A stretch of DNA of 64,000 bases from Effrenium voratum. Lineage: Eukaryota > Sar > Dinophyceae > Suessiales > Symbiodiniaceae. How positions within the stretch are numbered: position 1 is the stretch's first letter; each line of letters starts with the position of its first letter. The stretch is taken from contig CAUJNA010001228.1 of the NCBI GenBank assembly GCA_963377175.1, positions 34,408 to 98,407 on the forward strand, read 5' to 3'. The notes under the pieces are model-generated. The model did not search any database. It saw only the letters and a program-made list of their open reading frames with translations, and was not told the origin of the DNA. Made by a program: the position numbers and the translations under genes. Positions 45,887 through 55,441 of the stretch are shown here, piece by piece.

Positions 45887-47155
45887 ATGGAGGTAGTCAC
45901 CGCCGGAGCCCAGGATGAGCTGATGCAGAGCCTGGACTACAAGCTGAAAACAAGCAACCCCAGCTACGTGACGGCGCGGCATGACGTGCAGTACTTCCCC
46001 AGCTCGCTGAGCTCCTTCTCCCCCACAACCTCTAGGGTCTGCCGCATCCCGCTCACCAGCGGCACGTCCTTCATCGACCCCGAGTCCATCAAGATCGCCT
46101 CCCGCGTCAGGAACACGGACGGCCCGCTGGCCCCGGCCACGCCCACCCCCGCCTGCTTCGTCCAGCGCGTCCAGGTCTTCGCCAACGGCCAGCGCAGCGA
46201 CGACATCAACTACTACGGGCGCACCGTGGCCGTGCACGACCTGCTGAAGGGCAGAGAGTACAACCGCAACAAGGCCATGGAGGGTTTCGACGAAGTGAAC
46301 GACCCGCGCATCGCCCGCGCGGTGCAACAGGGCGGCTACGCGGACGTGCTGCTGCGCCCCACCATGGTGGGCATCCTGCGCTGCGGGAAGATGCTGCCGC
46401 CGCAGCTGAACCTGGTGATAGAAATTGAGTTTGCGGACGCCACCGCTGCGCTGTGGTCCGAGAACGCCGGGGCGCACCCGGCGGGGGCCACGCTGAGCAC
46501 CGACTTTGAGATCCAGAACGTCCGAGTCCTGGCCTCCCAGGTCGTCCTGGACTCTGCGCTGGTGGAGTCCTTCAACCGCGTGCTCCTCTCAGGAAGGTCC
46601 CTGGTGTTCAGCTACCCCACGGTGCACACGCAGCAGGCCAGCGTCCCGAACGGCGTGGCGGAGCACAACGTCACCGTGGCGCGCGCCTTCACGAAACTCA
46701 TGGGCGCGTTCGTGACCTTTTGGGACAACGACGCGGGCTCCAAGATCCACTTGCTGGCCAACCCGGGGCAGGACGTGGCCCCCATCGGCGCGGCCAGGCA
46801 GGAGGACAGCCTCCTGGAGTCTCAGATGCAGCTGGGCAGCCTGCAGTACCCTCACAACCCCATGAAGGGAGCCTCGGAGCACTTCCACTTCCTCTCCGTC
46901 CTCGCGGGCACCTACGACGACACGGTGCGCAACATCGACATCGGCCGCGTGGGCTACCTGCGCCACAGCTTCCTTGCCGGCTTTCCCACCGAGCGCGTGC
47001 CCAAGATGCCGCTGAGTGGCGTCAGCACCCGCTCGGGCGACCTTGCCCGGTTCACCTTCAAGGGCCTGGACGGCACGATGACGGACCTGTTCATTCATTT
47101 GGTGGCCTACCAGCTGGTGACGCTCTCCGGCACGGGCGTCTCTGTGCTTGACTAA
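45887..47155 (+). CDS. Major capsid protein, double jelly-roll type
   Basis: 422 residues from ATG 45,887 (MEVVTAGAQDELM). The order of segments fits PLV/polinton major capsid proteins: SSFSPTTSRVCRIPL and FIDPESIKI, then CFVQRVQVFANGQR, a YGRTVAVHDLL turn, LLRPTMVGILRCGKMLPPQL followed by the IEIEFADA strand, and a second jelly roll ending in DLFIHLVAYQLVTLSG. The protein trimerises into the icosahedral shell. The frame is intact, unlike the truncated copy at 35,770. Upstream lie tandem hairpins; downstream, convergent with the methyltransferase, lie two more. I recall near relatives in dinoflagellate gene models. Fold assignment is by pattern, not by search. Confidence 0.85.
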   Translation: MEVVTAGAQDELMQSLDYKLKTSNPSYVTARHDVQYFPSSLSSFSPTTSRVCRIPLTSGTSFIDPESIKIASRVRNTDGPLAPATPTPACFVQRVQVFANGQRSDDINYYGRTVAVHDLLKGREYNRNKAMEGFDEVNDPRIARAVQQGGYADVLLRPTMVGILRCGKMLPPQLNLVIEIEFADATAALWSENAGAHPAGATLSTDFEIQNVRVLASQVVLDSALVESFNRVLLSGRSLVFSYPTVHTQQASVPNGVAEHNVTVARAFTKLMGAFVTFWDNDAGSKIHLLANPGQDVAPIGAARQEDSLLESQMQLGSLQYPHNPMKGASEHFHFLSVLAGTYDDTVRNIDIGRVGYLRHSFLAGFPTERVPKMPLSGVSTRSGDLARFTFKGLDGTMTDLFIHLVAYQLVTLSGTGVSVLD

Positions 47156-47156
47156 G

Positions 47157-47290
47157 GCCCGGTGTCCCTCTTCATCATTTTTGATGAATCGTGACACCGC
47201 TTTTGAGTGCGCCCAAAAAACGAGAAAAAAGGCGGGGGTGTCACGCTTCGCCATTTTTGGCGAAACGTGACACCGCCCAAAAAACATGCA
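47157..47290. repeat. Two hairpin units between convergent capsid and methyltransferase genes
   Basis: The first unit pairs GGTGTC...TTCATC with GATGAA...GACACC. The second (47,231-47,252 with 47,259-47,277) pairs GTGTCACG and TTCGCC with GGCGAA and CGTGACAC. The loop ATTTTT and the linker are constant while the arms differ. The place, between two converging genes, would suit a bidirectional 3'-end signal. Confidence 0.8.
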
Positions 47291-47347
47291 AAAACATGGA
47301 AAAAAGGACTGTTCCAGGCCCGTCGGATTAGACGAAGCCTGAACGGT

Positions 47348-48001
47348 CTAATCCGGAATGCTGAGCCGCTCCGCAAGCTCCTCCGTGGCCGCGCGCGCAA
47401 TCTCCTCGCACAGCGCGGCAGGGACGCTGTAGAGCAGCTCGCGTGATTGGCTGACCCTCTCGTACTGCCCCTCCATCAGCCGCGGCCCCCGCTGCGCGGC
47501 CCGGAGGTGCCTGCCGTCCTGCCACGCCTCGCAGCGGCTGCCGGGCTTGCACTGGCCTCGCCTCGGCCTCCAGCGCATGTTGGTCCACAGCCGCGTCTGC
47601 TTCCTGTACAGAGTCCCGTACATGCAGTAGGTCACGTCCACCCAGGGCAGAGGCTCCATGAACGGCCGGGTCTTCAGCAGCCCGGTGGCCGGGTTCTCTA
47701 TGACCCACATCAAGGGGTCAAAGTGCGCAATGATCTCAAGGGCGCTGAGCACCAGCGCGTCGCCCTCCAGAAGCCGCCGCGGGCGCGTCGTCAGCGCGCG
47801 GCTGTATTCCGTGCAGACCGGGCTGGCCCAGACCATGTCGAAGTGCCCCGGGAACGCCGTGTAGTCCCAGCTCCGGATGTCGCAGAGGATTGTCGGCTCA
47901 AATTTCGACACGATGTCCAGGGAGACGACCTCCCAGCCCGCCGCCTCGAAGGCCCTGCCCACCGACTTGGTGCCGCAGAAAAGCTCCAGGAGCCTCGGCA
48001 T
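47348..48001 (-). CDS. C5-cytosine DNA methyltransferase, compact
   Basis: 217 residues. LLELFCGTKSVGRAFEAAGW is motif I (binds S-adenosylmethionine), followed by VSLDI (motif II). ASPVCTEYSRA is motif IV with the attacking Cys; the usual Pro-Pro-Cys or Pro-Cys reads Pro-Val-Cys. IENPATGLL is motif VI with the ENx pair. The enzyme adds a methyl group to C5 of cytosine. It is much shorter than stand-alone bacterial enzymes and lacks a clear target-recognition domain, as in other compact viral or eukaryotic members. It converges on the capsid gene. Frame intact; a broken copy lies at 37,300-37,825. Confidence 0.8.
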   Translation of the reverse strand: MPRLLELFCGTKSVGRAFEAAGWEVVSLDIVSKFEPTILCDIRSWDYTAFPGHFDMVWASPVCTEYSRALTTRPRRLLEGDALVLSALEIIAHFDPLMWVIENPATGLLKTRPFMEPLPWVDVTYCMYGTLYRKQTRLWTNMRWRPRRGQCKPGSRCEAWQDGRHLRAAQRGPRLMEGQYERVSQSRELLYSVPAALCEEIARAATEELAERLSIPD

Positions 48002-48096
48002 TTTTAAAGAGCAAGATCACCGCCGCTGCGACGACCAAGAAAACTCGCACGTTCATCGGACCGGACTTTTTTCCTACGGATAAAAAAAGCCGAGCA

Positions 48097-48689
48097 ATGA
48101 AGCTTGCACTCGGGCTGGACGTTCAGACCAATGCCAAGGGGGGGAAGTTCATGTCCATAGAGGACTCCCATCAGGGCGCGCTGGTGTGCAAGGCGGACGT
48201 GGAGGTGCTGTGGGAGCCCGGCAACTTCCAGGACGACGGGCCAAGAGGGTGGGCGTGTGCTTTGCGAGCAACACCGACCTGGGGGCGTGGACGGATGGGG
48301 TGGAGCAGGCCGTCGTCGACGACATGATCATCTTCCAGAAGCCCTTTCCGGGGGTCACCCGCGCCGAGCTTGAGAGCCAGCTGCAGCGCGCCGTCAAGGT
48401 GAGCGCCAAGGGCAAGCACGTGAAGTGCAAGATGGACTTGGAGCGCTGCCTCTTCTGGGACTCCGCCGGCAACCGCGTGCCGCGCCCCGCGGAGTTCGCG
48501 CGCCGCAGGGGCCGCGCGCTTGTGGAGGCCCGGCACGTGTGGCTGATGGGCAGGCAGTGGGGCGTGCTCTTCGAGGTGCGCCACCTCATGCTGGAGAGCC
48601 CCTGGAGGCGCCGTGCTGCCCGTTCTAGGCCTCCAGCAGCTCGGAGCTCGTGGCCCTTGACGCGCCCACGTACAGGTGGCGCAGCGTGA
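48097..48689 (+). CDS. Unknown PLV protein, one frameshift
   Basis: Starts MKLALGLDVQTNAKGGKFM at 48,097, divergent from the methyltransferase. One G is missing near 48,241 (compare the copy at 38,072), after which the frame continues RVGVCFASNTDLGAW and runs to a stop at 48,689. Joined length is about 197 residues. It is a mixed alpha/beta sequence with a basic C-terminal half (ARRRGRALVEARHVWLMGRQ). I recognise no family. The 3' end overlaps the helicase gene by 65 bases. Confidence 0.55.
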
Positions 48690-50208
48690 GGTGGCAGGAC
48701 TCCAGGTCCAGGCGGACGCGGTTGTGGAGGGTGAGCCCCTGGCAGCTGGCGTAGGTAACTGCGTGGCTCGGCTGGGTGGCCCGCAGCAGCTCCTGGTTCT
48801 TCAGCCGCATGCCGTTGTCCAGCCTCACTCCGTCCGGCTCCACTTCCACCACGGCCACAAAGACGCCCTTGGGAATTTTTCCGCCGGCCCCGATGAGGCG
48901 CAGCCCCGGCCAAACCCTCATGCTCTGCGGGCTGTTTTGGGTTATAGGTTCATGACACCCATTGGGTGTTGCAGTTTGGCAATTTGCGGTTGTTACTGTC
49001 TCGTAGCAACCCAAATCTATGTGGATGACTTGTGTCTCCAGCTCCAAGAGCTTGGAGCCCTCCGGCGCCAGGGCCCGGTTCGCCGCAGCGTTGACGGCCA
49101 TGCGCTTGCTGTGGCTGATGACCAGCGTGGTGTCCGGCCACCCGGGCTTGGAGGGGTAGAGCTCCTTCAGCCTCGCCTGGGCCTGCTCCAGCGTGGGGCA
49201 CGCCTCCTCGCCGACCCGCAGCCACTTCACGAAGTTGAAGATGCCGGGGTCGGAGCGCATGTTCTCCGTGAGCTCGTGCCTGTGCCCGCCGGCCAGGTCG
49301 CGGATGAGCTGGCTGTGCTCCAACGGCGCGCTGATGGGCCGCCCGGCCCAGGAGTCCAGCACGGCCGGCAGCTGCCGGAAGTCTCCCAGCAGCAGGAACT
49401 TCACGTCGGCGTTCAGCCCCACGCAGGCCAGGTCCGCCCAGAGCGCCATGTCCAGCTGCGTGATCTCCTCCACCACCAGCCAGTCCAGCTTTTGCGCGCT
49501 GCCCCCGCGCACGTACCTGCGCACCCAGTGGTCGGCCGTCTGCGCCCCCAGGCCCAGGTTCTGCGCGGAGCAGTGCGTCTTTGAGACGAGGTGCACCGCC
49601 TCGCCCTGCTCTCGCAGCCTCGCCACAATGGTGCGGGCCAGGTGCGTCTTTCCGGTGCCCGGCAGGCCCGTGAGCAGCAGGGAGTTGCCCGCCAGGCAGT
49701 GGCCCACGGGGTCGTCCACCCCGTTCCACCTCCGCTGTTTGGGGCGCTCCGCCTCCATGCGCGGCGCCCTGCCGCCCAGCAAAGGCTTCGTCTCTTCCAC
49801 GCGGTAGACGGGCGTGCCGTCCGGGTGGCGCAGCGCCTCCAGCGCCCGCAGCCGCTCCGCGAAGCGCTTCGGCAGCCGCTGCGTCAGCAGGCAGTCCGTC
49901 TTCACCTGCGCGAGGTACCGCGGCGGCGCGTCCAGGATGCGCCGGGCCTTGGCCACCATGCAGTGCTCGAAGCCGAGGACCGCGTCGTGGATGGGGCGGT
50001 AGGTGCCGTTGCTCAGCAGCCTCCTGGCGTAGACGAAGTCCCACACCATGCCCCCCTCGTAGGCGAAGGCCTGAGAGAAGTCCGCGCCCGCGCCGTCCAG
50101 CTCGCTGCTGCTGCTGCGCACGCTGTAGACCACCTCCGTGCTGCGCGCCCAAGGCCTATCATCGCGTTCACGCTGAGCTTGGCCATGTGCTCCTCGCCTT
50201 CGGGCCAC
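48625..50208 (-). CDS. PolB motif C region fused to SF1 (Pif1/RecD-like) helicase
   Basis: A 527-codon frame. Residues ~20-110 are the end of the polymerase palm: STEVVYSV..., then AQVKTDCLL, which I align with PolB motif C (one of the two usual Asp kept). A full SF1 helicase follows: GLPGTGKT at 181-188 (Walker A), WLVVEEITQLD (Walker B with Glu for Asp), LLGDFRQLPAV (motif III), YASCQGLTL (V) and LYVGASRAT (VI). Such helicases unwind DNA 5' to 3' at forks. The apparent start lies inside the polymerase, so the true start is upstream; frames change near 50,175-50,215. An AT-richer ~80-base insertion with a palindrome (48,950-49,030) interrupts the helicase in frame. It converges on the unknown gene. 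Confidence 0.8.
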   Translation of the reverse strand: MARRRGAHGQAQRERDDRPWARSTEVVYSVRSSSSELDGAGADFSQAFAYEGGMVWDFVYARRLLSNGTYRPIHDAVLGFEHCMVAKARRILDAPPRYLAQVKTDCLLTQRLPKRFAERLRALEALRHPDGTPVYRVEETKPLLGGRAPRMEAERPKQRRWNGVDDPVGHCLAGNSLLLTGLPGTGKTHLARTIVARLREQGEAVHLVSKTHCSAQNLGLGAQTADHWVRRYVRGGSAQKLDWLVVEEITQLDMALWADLACVGLNADVKFLLLGDFRQLPAVLDSWAGRPISAPLEHSQLIRDLAGGHRHELTENMRSDPGIFNFVKWLRVGEEACPTLEQAQARLKELYPSKPGWPDTTLVISHSKRMAVNAAANRALAPEGSKLLELETQVIHIDLGCYETVTTANCQTATPNGCHEPITQNSPQSMRVWPGLRLIGAGGKIPKGVFVAVVEVEPDGVRLDNGMRLKNQELLRATQPSHAVTYASCQGLTLHNRVRLDLESCHLTLRHLYVGASRATSSELLEA

Positions 50209-52253
50209 CCAGCGCGCGCCGCAGCGTCGCCGCGTCCACGTGGCTCCGCGCGGAGATGCCCAACACGATGTGGTCCCAGCGGCAGACGCCCAGGTCCAGC
50301 ATCGCGGCCAGCGAAACCTTCGGGTACCAGCCGGGCCCCACGTACGGCAACAGGTTCAGGCAGGACTGCCTCGCGTCGCAGCAGCCCTCCACAAAGCCCA
50401 GGTCCGGCAGCGCGCCGTCCACGGGCTCAACGCCGTCCGCCGGGCACAGGATGGGCAGGGGGAAGGGGGCGTTGGCCAGCCCGTTGCGCCTGCAGCGCAC
50501 CACGTCCACGCCGACGTACGTGCTGTCCTTCTTGCACGTCTGCGCCTCAAAACCAGAGGAGGCAGCTTGGGGCTCCGGACGTACTCCATGACGCCGGGGG
50601 CCACGCGGCTCTCCAAACTCGTGGGCTGCGCGCTCTCCCTCAGCGTCTTCTCGCTGTGGCAGTCGCCGCACAGCGCCTGCAAAGTTTGCACGCTGCCCGC
50701 AAAGGCCTGCCTCACCGGCACCACGTGGTCCAGCTCGCAGGTGCCGGCCGTCAGCCCGCAGCCGCACAGCGCGCACTTGCCGTCCTGCGCGGCCAGGGTC
50801 TGCTGCCTCTCCGCCGCGCCGGGCACCTCCCGTTTCGCCTTGAGCAGCTTCAAAAAATCTCGTGCGCCAAGCCGGCCAGGCGCTGGCCCCGGTACTCCTG
50901 GTTGAGCGCCTCGCACCACCTCCGCAGCACCTCGTGCTCCTCCGGCAGCTCTCGGATCCTGGTGCCCCGCCTCAGCCTCAGCCCGCAGTACTGCGCCGGG
51001 CTGCTGATGGCCACCTTGGGGCTCTCGCCGGCGGCCATGAGCTGGCGCCGCGCCTCCCGCAGGTCCTCGCACCAGAACAGGCCCGGCTGCACGTCCGCGG
51101 CGTCGAAGCGCCTCCACTCTTGGATGGGCGGCAGGGTCTGCCTCGCCTCGCCCCGGTAGAGCACGCGCGCCTGCCGCTCCAGCACCCTCTTCACGGCCCT
51201 GTACATGTAGCAGTGCCCGTCGAAGGCCAAAAAACAAACGGTGCGGTGCTCCTTCAGCGCCGGATCGTAGCTGTCCACCAGGTCGCCCTGCGAGCTCAGC
51301 ACGCGCATCGGCGCGTTGCGCCACACGCAGAACTCTCGCACCTCCTCGGCGGAGATGCCGAGGCGCCTCCAGTCGTGGCGCAGCATGGCGTCGAAGTCCG
51401 CGCACACCTCCTCCACGCTCAGCTGCAGCAGCTCGGCCAGCTGCCGGGGCACGCAGAGCGGCTTGTCCTCGAAGGCGCTCGGCAGCACGTCCTCCTCGCA
51501 GGGCAGCTGGAAGCTCACGCTCCTCAGGCCCCTCATGCGCTGGCGCAGGAGCGTCTCCACCTCGGTCCTGGAGTTCCTGTAGTGCGTGCTCTGGGTGCTG
51601 ACCACCCAGTGCCCCTCGGGGTCGAGGAAGTAGGTCTCGTCCAAGAGCTGCAGGATGGGGCCGTCCAGCGAGGCCTCCACTTGTTGCCTGACCCGCTGCG
51701 CCACCTGCTCCTCCGTGAGGTGGGCCGGGTGCCTCGTGGCCCCGCCCAGCTCATTCACCGGCAGCCAGTCCCTGCGCTCGTAGTTCCGCCCGCTGCGCCG
51801 CCTGCCCCGGATGATCACCGGCACGTGGACCAGGTACTCGTAGTACTTGTCGCGGAAGAAGCCCTTGCCCAGCTTGGTCAGCCGGTGCTCCCCGCCCTGC
51901 AGGGAGCGCACGAGCTTCTTCTGCCCGTTGCGCAGCAGGATGTAGTCGTTGGGCCCCTCGCGGATGAGGGGCTGGTTGTAGTCGAAGTCCTTGCTGGGAG
52001 GCCGCAGGCCCAGGTGCGAGTAGTAGTGCTGGCCCGCCCGGGTCAGCTGCCCGTCCGCGCGCGAGAGCAGCGCGTAGGCCCCCGGGCCGCGCCGCAGGTT
52101 CAGCACGACGGCACCATCCGCCCCCGTGCGAGCCCGGGCGCCGCCGTCCGCGGCCTCCGTGATATGCTGTCGTTGTCTCGCCCAACTTGCCATTCTTTTT
52201 TTACGGGCCCAGTTTTTTTTTGCTCGGCGCGGCCAAGTCGGGGGTGCGTTCAA
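50168..52253 (-). CDS. Divergent DNA polymerase B with HNH domain (frame-interrupted)
   Basis: A 467-codon frame (start 52,253 or 52,193) opens the gene. The N-terminal 300 residues are unrecognised. TVCFLAFDGHCYMY fits the HY segment ahead of the catalytic part in polinton-type PolB. After a shift at an A6 run (50,852-50,857 on plus) comes an HNH nuclease-like zinc domain (CALCGCGLTAGTCELDHVVP...LCGDCHSEKT, about 50,640-50,790). After a second shift at an A4 run (~50,555) comes GVDVVRCRRNGL, my motif A candidate. After a third near 50,210 comes KLSVNAMIGL, motif B. The gene continues into the helicase frame. All breaks are one base, at or next to short homopolymers. It would copy the viral genome. 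Motif A lacks the usual SLYP. Confidence 0.65.
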
Positions 52254-52370
52254 ACGGGTTATCAGGCCGTCAGAGCGTTTTCACAGCGGGCGGGGTGGTG
52301 CCTGTAGGGGTTAAACACAGCTGGCTTTCAACAAAGTCACTATTTGCTCGAGAAGCAAGCTCAGTCTGCG

Positions 52371-54246
52371 ATGGCGACTCGATCCGAGTGCGAGCGCGAG
52401 GCGCGCGAGGCGGCAGAGAACCTGGTGCTGTCTACCGCCCTTCCGCACTCCGTGAGAATGGGGACTCGCGTGCTCGAGACCCTGGGCGACATGCGGGAGA
52501 TACTGTCCTACCACAGCATCGGCTGCAAGCAGGCTCTGCCCATCTTTGAAGATCTCGTCAAGGCCGGCCAGGAGCCCGCGGGTGAAGACTACCCGGCGAC
52601 GAACTTGGAGCATCGCCTGGTGGAGTGGTTGGATCGCCGCGAAGCCGCCCCGGACACTCCGCCCGTGAAGCCTCAGTCTCCGCGCCAGCCCATTTTCCTG
52701 AACTTGAAGAGGAAGGCGAGCGAGGCGAGCGAGGCGAGCGAGGCGAGCGAGGCGAGCGAGGCGAGCGAGCCAGAGAAGCCGGAGCCGGAGGTAACCACCT
52801 TCTTGCTGCCAAGGGCCGCCGAGCCGCGAGAGGAGGATTTCATGAGGAACAAGGCCGCTCCCGTCTTCCACAGCAGCAACCACTTTCTGGTTCCCTGCGA
52901 GTTCCGCCACACAGGCCCGGGTGTGTCCGAAGCAGAACTGCTGGAGTGCCTTTACAGCGTGGGGGACGACAAGTACCAGGGCAAAGGTTGCGCTTGGATG
53001 GCGTGGCGCCTCGTGGGCCAAGCTCAGCCTCCTGACGTCGGCCACCACGTCGTGCTTCGACCCGAAAGAGGGGCAAACTTGTGGGTCTTCTTCCACAAGC
53101 CCTCCATGAAGCTGCTGCCCCATCCTCCGGCGTCCACCCAGCTCTACAAGCTTGGCAAGGGGAAGCTTCACGATGTCGTGAAGCTGATGGCCAACTGCTT
53201 GGAGCAGAAGGGGAACATGCGGGCCATGAGTCGGGGCGAGTACGACGGCCTTGTTGCAGCAAACGAACCTCCGGCGCCAGAGTTCTCCCCACGACGGGTT
53301 TTGAAGAACTACGACGATAAGACGACGTCCGAGTTCCAGAGCCATCTCATCAAGCTCGACACGACCTTCCGAGGCGACAAGGCCTTGAACACCGGCAAGC
53401 GCCCGCCGAACAGTGAGGACGAGTTCGTGCACCTGCAGAGCAGGGCCCTCTTGCAGCTCCGCAAGCAACTCCAGGACGACCAGTTGCAAACGGAGAGCCT
53501 GCTGGTGTCGCGCCATCGCCAACTTCTGATGACCGACTTCGTCATCAACGAGAGCACCGTGAACTGCTGGTGGTACAACCCCGAGGTCCACCAGAAGCAG
53601 CCACTGGACTTTTTCGAGGCCCTACGGGCGAGCTCGCGACGAGCGAAGGACCCTGATCTTCTACGGAGACAGCGGCAAGGGGAAAACTCCCCTGGCAAGT
53701 TGCCTGGCAGCCATGGTGGCCCGCGACATGGGTCTGGACGAGTTCGTCATGGTGTCCAGCCCGGACATGCTGAGATCCGCGGTCGAGCGCAGCCTCCTGC
53801 GCGACGAGAGGCCTTTGCTCCTGGACGAGCTTCAGATCAGCAGCAGCAACATCGGCGCCCAAGGCGGGGGAGTGGACAAGCTGAAGCATCTCCTCGGTCT
53901 GTCGCCCGACTTGCCAGCCACCATCAAATGTCGCTACAACGACGTGAAGGTGCCTGCGGAGACGTTCAGGATCATCACGGTGCAGGACCTGGCGAAACTC
54001 CACCACAACTTGGACGACATGGCAAAGATTTGCCCTCCGGACCTCATGCTCGACGGTTTTGAGTGGCGCGCTCGCCCGCTTGACAAGGTCTTCGACGCGG
54101 ACACGCGCGCGGTGCTGAAGCGCTGCATCCTCGTGGAAGTGACGGCGCAGTGTGTCAAGGACTCTGTGCGCGAGAGGCGAAAGTTCGGGTCCGACAAGGC
54201 GGTCTCCATGGCGGAGAGTTTGAGGGCCGTGTACAACGGCCAGTAA
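52371..54246 (+). CDS. Rep-like AAA+/SF3-type ATPase (one frameshift)
   Basis: Start at 52,371 (MATRSECEREAREAAEN); the frame changes near 53,630, giving about 625 residues overall. N-terminal helical region, then a GAGGCGAGC microsatellite encoding an ASE repeat (52,713-52,770). Then comes a domain with HFLVPCEFRH, GKGCAWMAWRLVG and LWVFFHKPSMKLLP, rich in aromatic and His residues, possibly a Rep/nuclease-like fold. The C-terminal ATPase has GDSGKGKT (53,665-53,688, Walker A), LLLDEL (Walker B) and KCRYNDVKVPAETFRIITVQ. This order resembles helicases of CRESS-type Rep proteins, though their final Asn motif is not clear. A role in initiating or unwinding viral DNA is inferred. Confidence 0.6.
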
Positions 54247-54449
54247 TTCGCGACACGGGGGCCTGCCTTTTAAGGGCACAGACCAGGCAGAAGCCCGGCC
54301 GAACGCATACAGATCAGCCTTGCCCAAAGACGCACAGTTGGGCGCGCTGACCCCCGCTCTGGCGCACACCCTTGCCGGGCTCGTGAGGCCGTCTTGCCCA
54401 AAGACGCACAGTTGGGCGCGCTGACCCGCTCCACTCCCCCCCGGGTTCC

Positions 54450-54960
54450 TTGCTATATGTACTATATGTGCTATATCTCACAAGACAACCCACTGAACAT
54501 CCACTCCCCCCGGGTTCCTTGCTATATGTACTATATGTGCTATATCTCACAAGACAACCCACTGAACATCCACTCTCCCCGGGTTCCATGCTATATGTAC
54601 TATATGTGCTATATCTCACAAGGCAACCCACTGACCCTACACTCTCCCCCAGCTCCTTGCTATATGTACTATATGTGCTATATAGGGGCCATATAGCACA
54701 TATAGTACAGATTTCGCGCGTACAGAGTATATAGCACATATAGTACATATAGCAAGGACCCGGGGGAGAGTGGATGTTCAGTGGGTTGTCTTGTGAGGTA
54801 TAGCACATATAGCACATATAGCAAGGAACCCGGGGAGAGTGGATGTTCGGTGGGTTGCCTTGTGAGATATAGCACATATAGCACATATAGCAAGGACCCG
54901 GGGGAGAGTGGAGGTTCAGCGGGTTGGCGTCCATATAGCACATATAGCACATATAGCATG
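54450..54960. repeat. Internal CTATATG inverted-repeat block
   Basis: Left half repeats CCTTGCTATATGTACTATATGTG with CTCACAAGACAACCCACTGAACATCC spacers (first copies at 54,450). The right half (54,690-54,960) is the complement, so the block folds back on itself. It has the same motif as the terminal repeats, here lying between the Rep-like ATPase and integrase genes, which converge on it. TTGCCCAAAGACGCACAGTTGGGCGCGCTGACC occurs twice just before it. Confidence 0.85.
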
Positions 54961-54989
54961 GAGCTGGGGGAGAGTGGAGCCAAACCCAG

Positions 54990-55240
54990 GTACATTTGTG
55001 CGGTTTTGCGCCACGAAATGCAATTCTTACAGGGTGTATATTCATATACGGCCTGGAGGAATAGCTCGTTTTGCGCCGTTTTGCGCTACAAAATGCTATT
55101 ACTCCAGGGTGTACATGTATGTACGGCCTGTAAGAATAGCTCGTTTTGCACGGTCTTGCGCCACAAAAATGCTATTCTTACAGTGCCTATATCAATATAG
55201 ACACTAGAAGAATAGCTTTTGCACGGGTTTGCGCGGTTTG
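54990..55240. repeat. Second hairpin cluster with exchanged arms
   Basis: Three units with the same TTTTGCGC(C/T)ACAAAATGC lead as the 45.5 kb cluster. The left arm of unit 1 (TTCTTACAGG) matches the right arm of unit 2 (CCTGTAAGAA). The left arm of unit 2 (TACTCCAGG) nearly matches the right arm of unit 1 (CCTGGAGGA). So pairing is better between units than within them. Confidence 0.75.
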
Positions 55241-55441
55241 CCCCCAGCCCCGCTTTGATTGGTTCGCCCAACCCGTTGGTTTCCCCGAGCACCAAAAAGG
55301 AGCTGAGCGGGCTCCGGGAATTTCCCAGCCTGCGCACGCTCGATCAGGCAAACTTGAGTGTGATCAAAGTTTTTTTTTGCGCCAAAACGGGTCCGATCAA
55401 GCTTCCGCGGAAATGCAGAGGTCGTGCCTCAAAAAATCAAA

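Noticed and set aside
50849..50866. Programmed ribosomal frameshift at the A6 run in the polymerase gene
   Set aside because: Several breaks of the same kind lie in one gene and similar losses occur in other genes, so error or decay is simpler. Kept only as a remote option.
50862..52307. 481-codon plus-strand frame opposite the polymerase
   Set aside because: Antisense shadow in GC-rich coding DNA; its composition (Ala/His/Leu/Val runs) has no motif, while the minus strand shows HY and zinc motifs.
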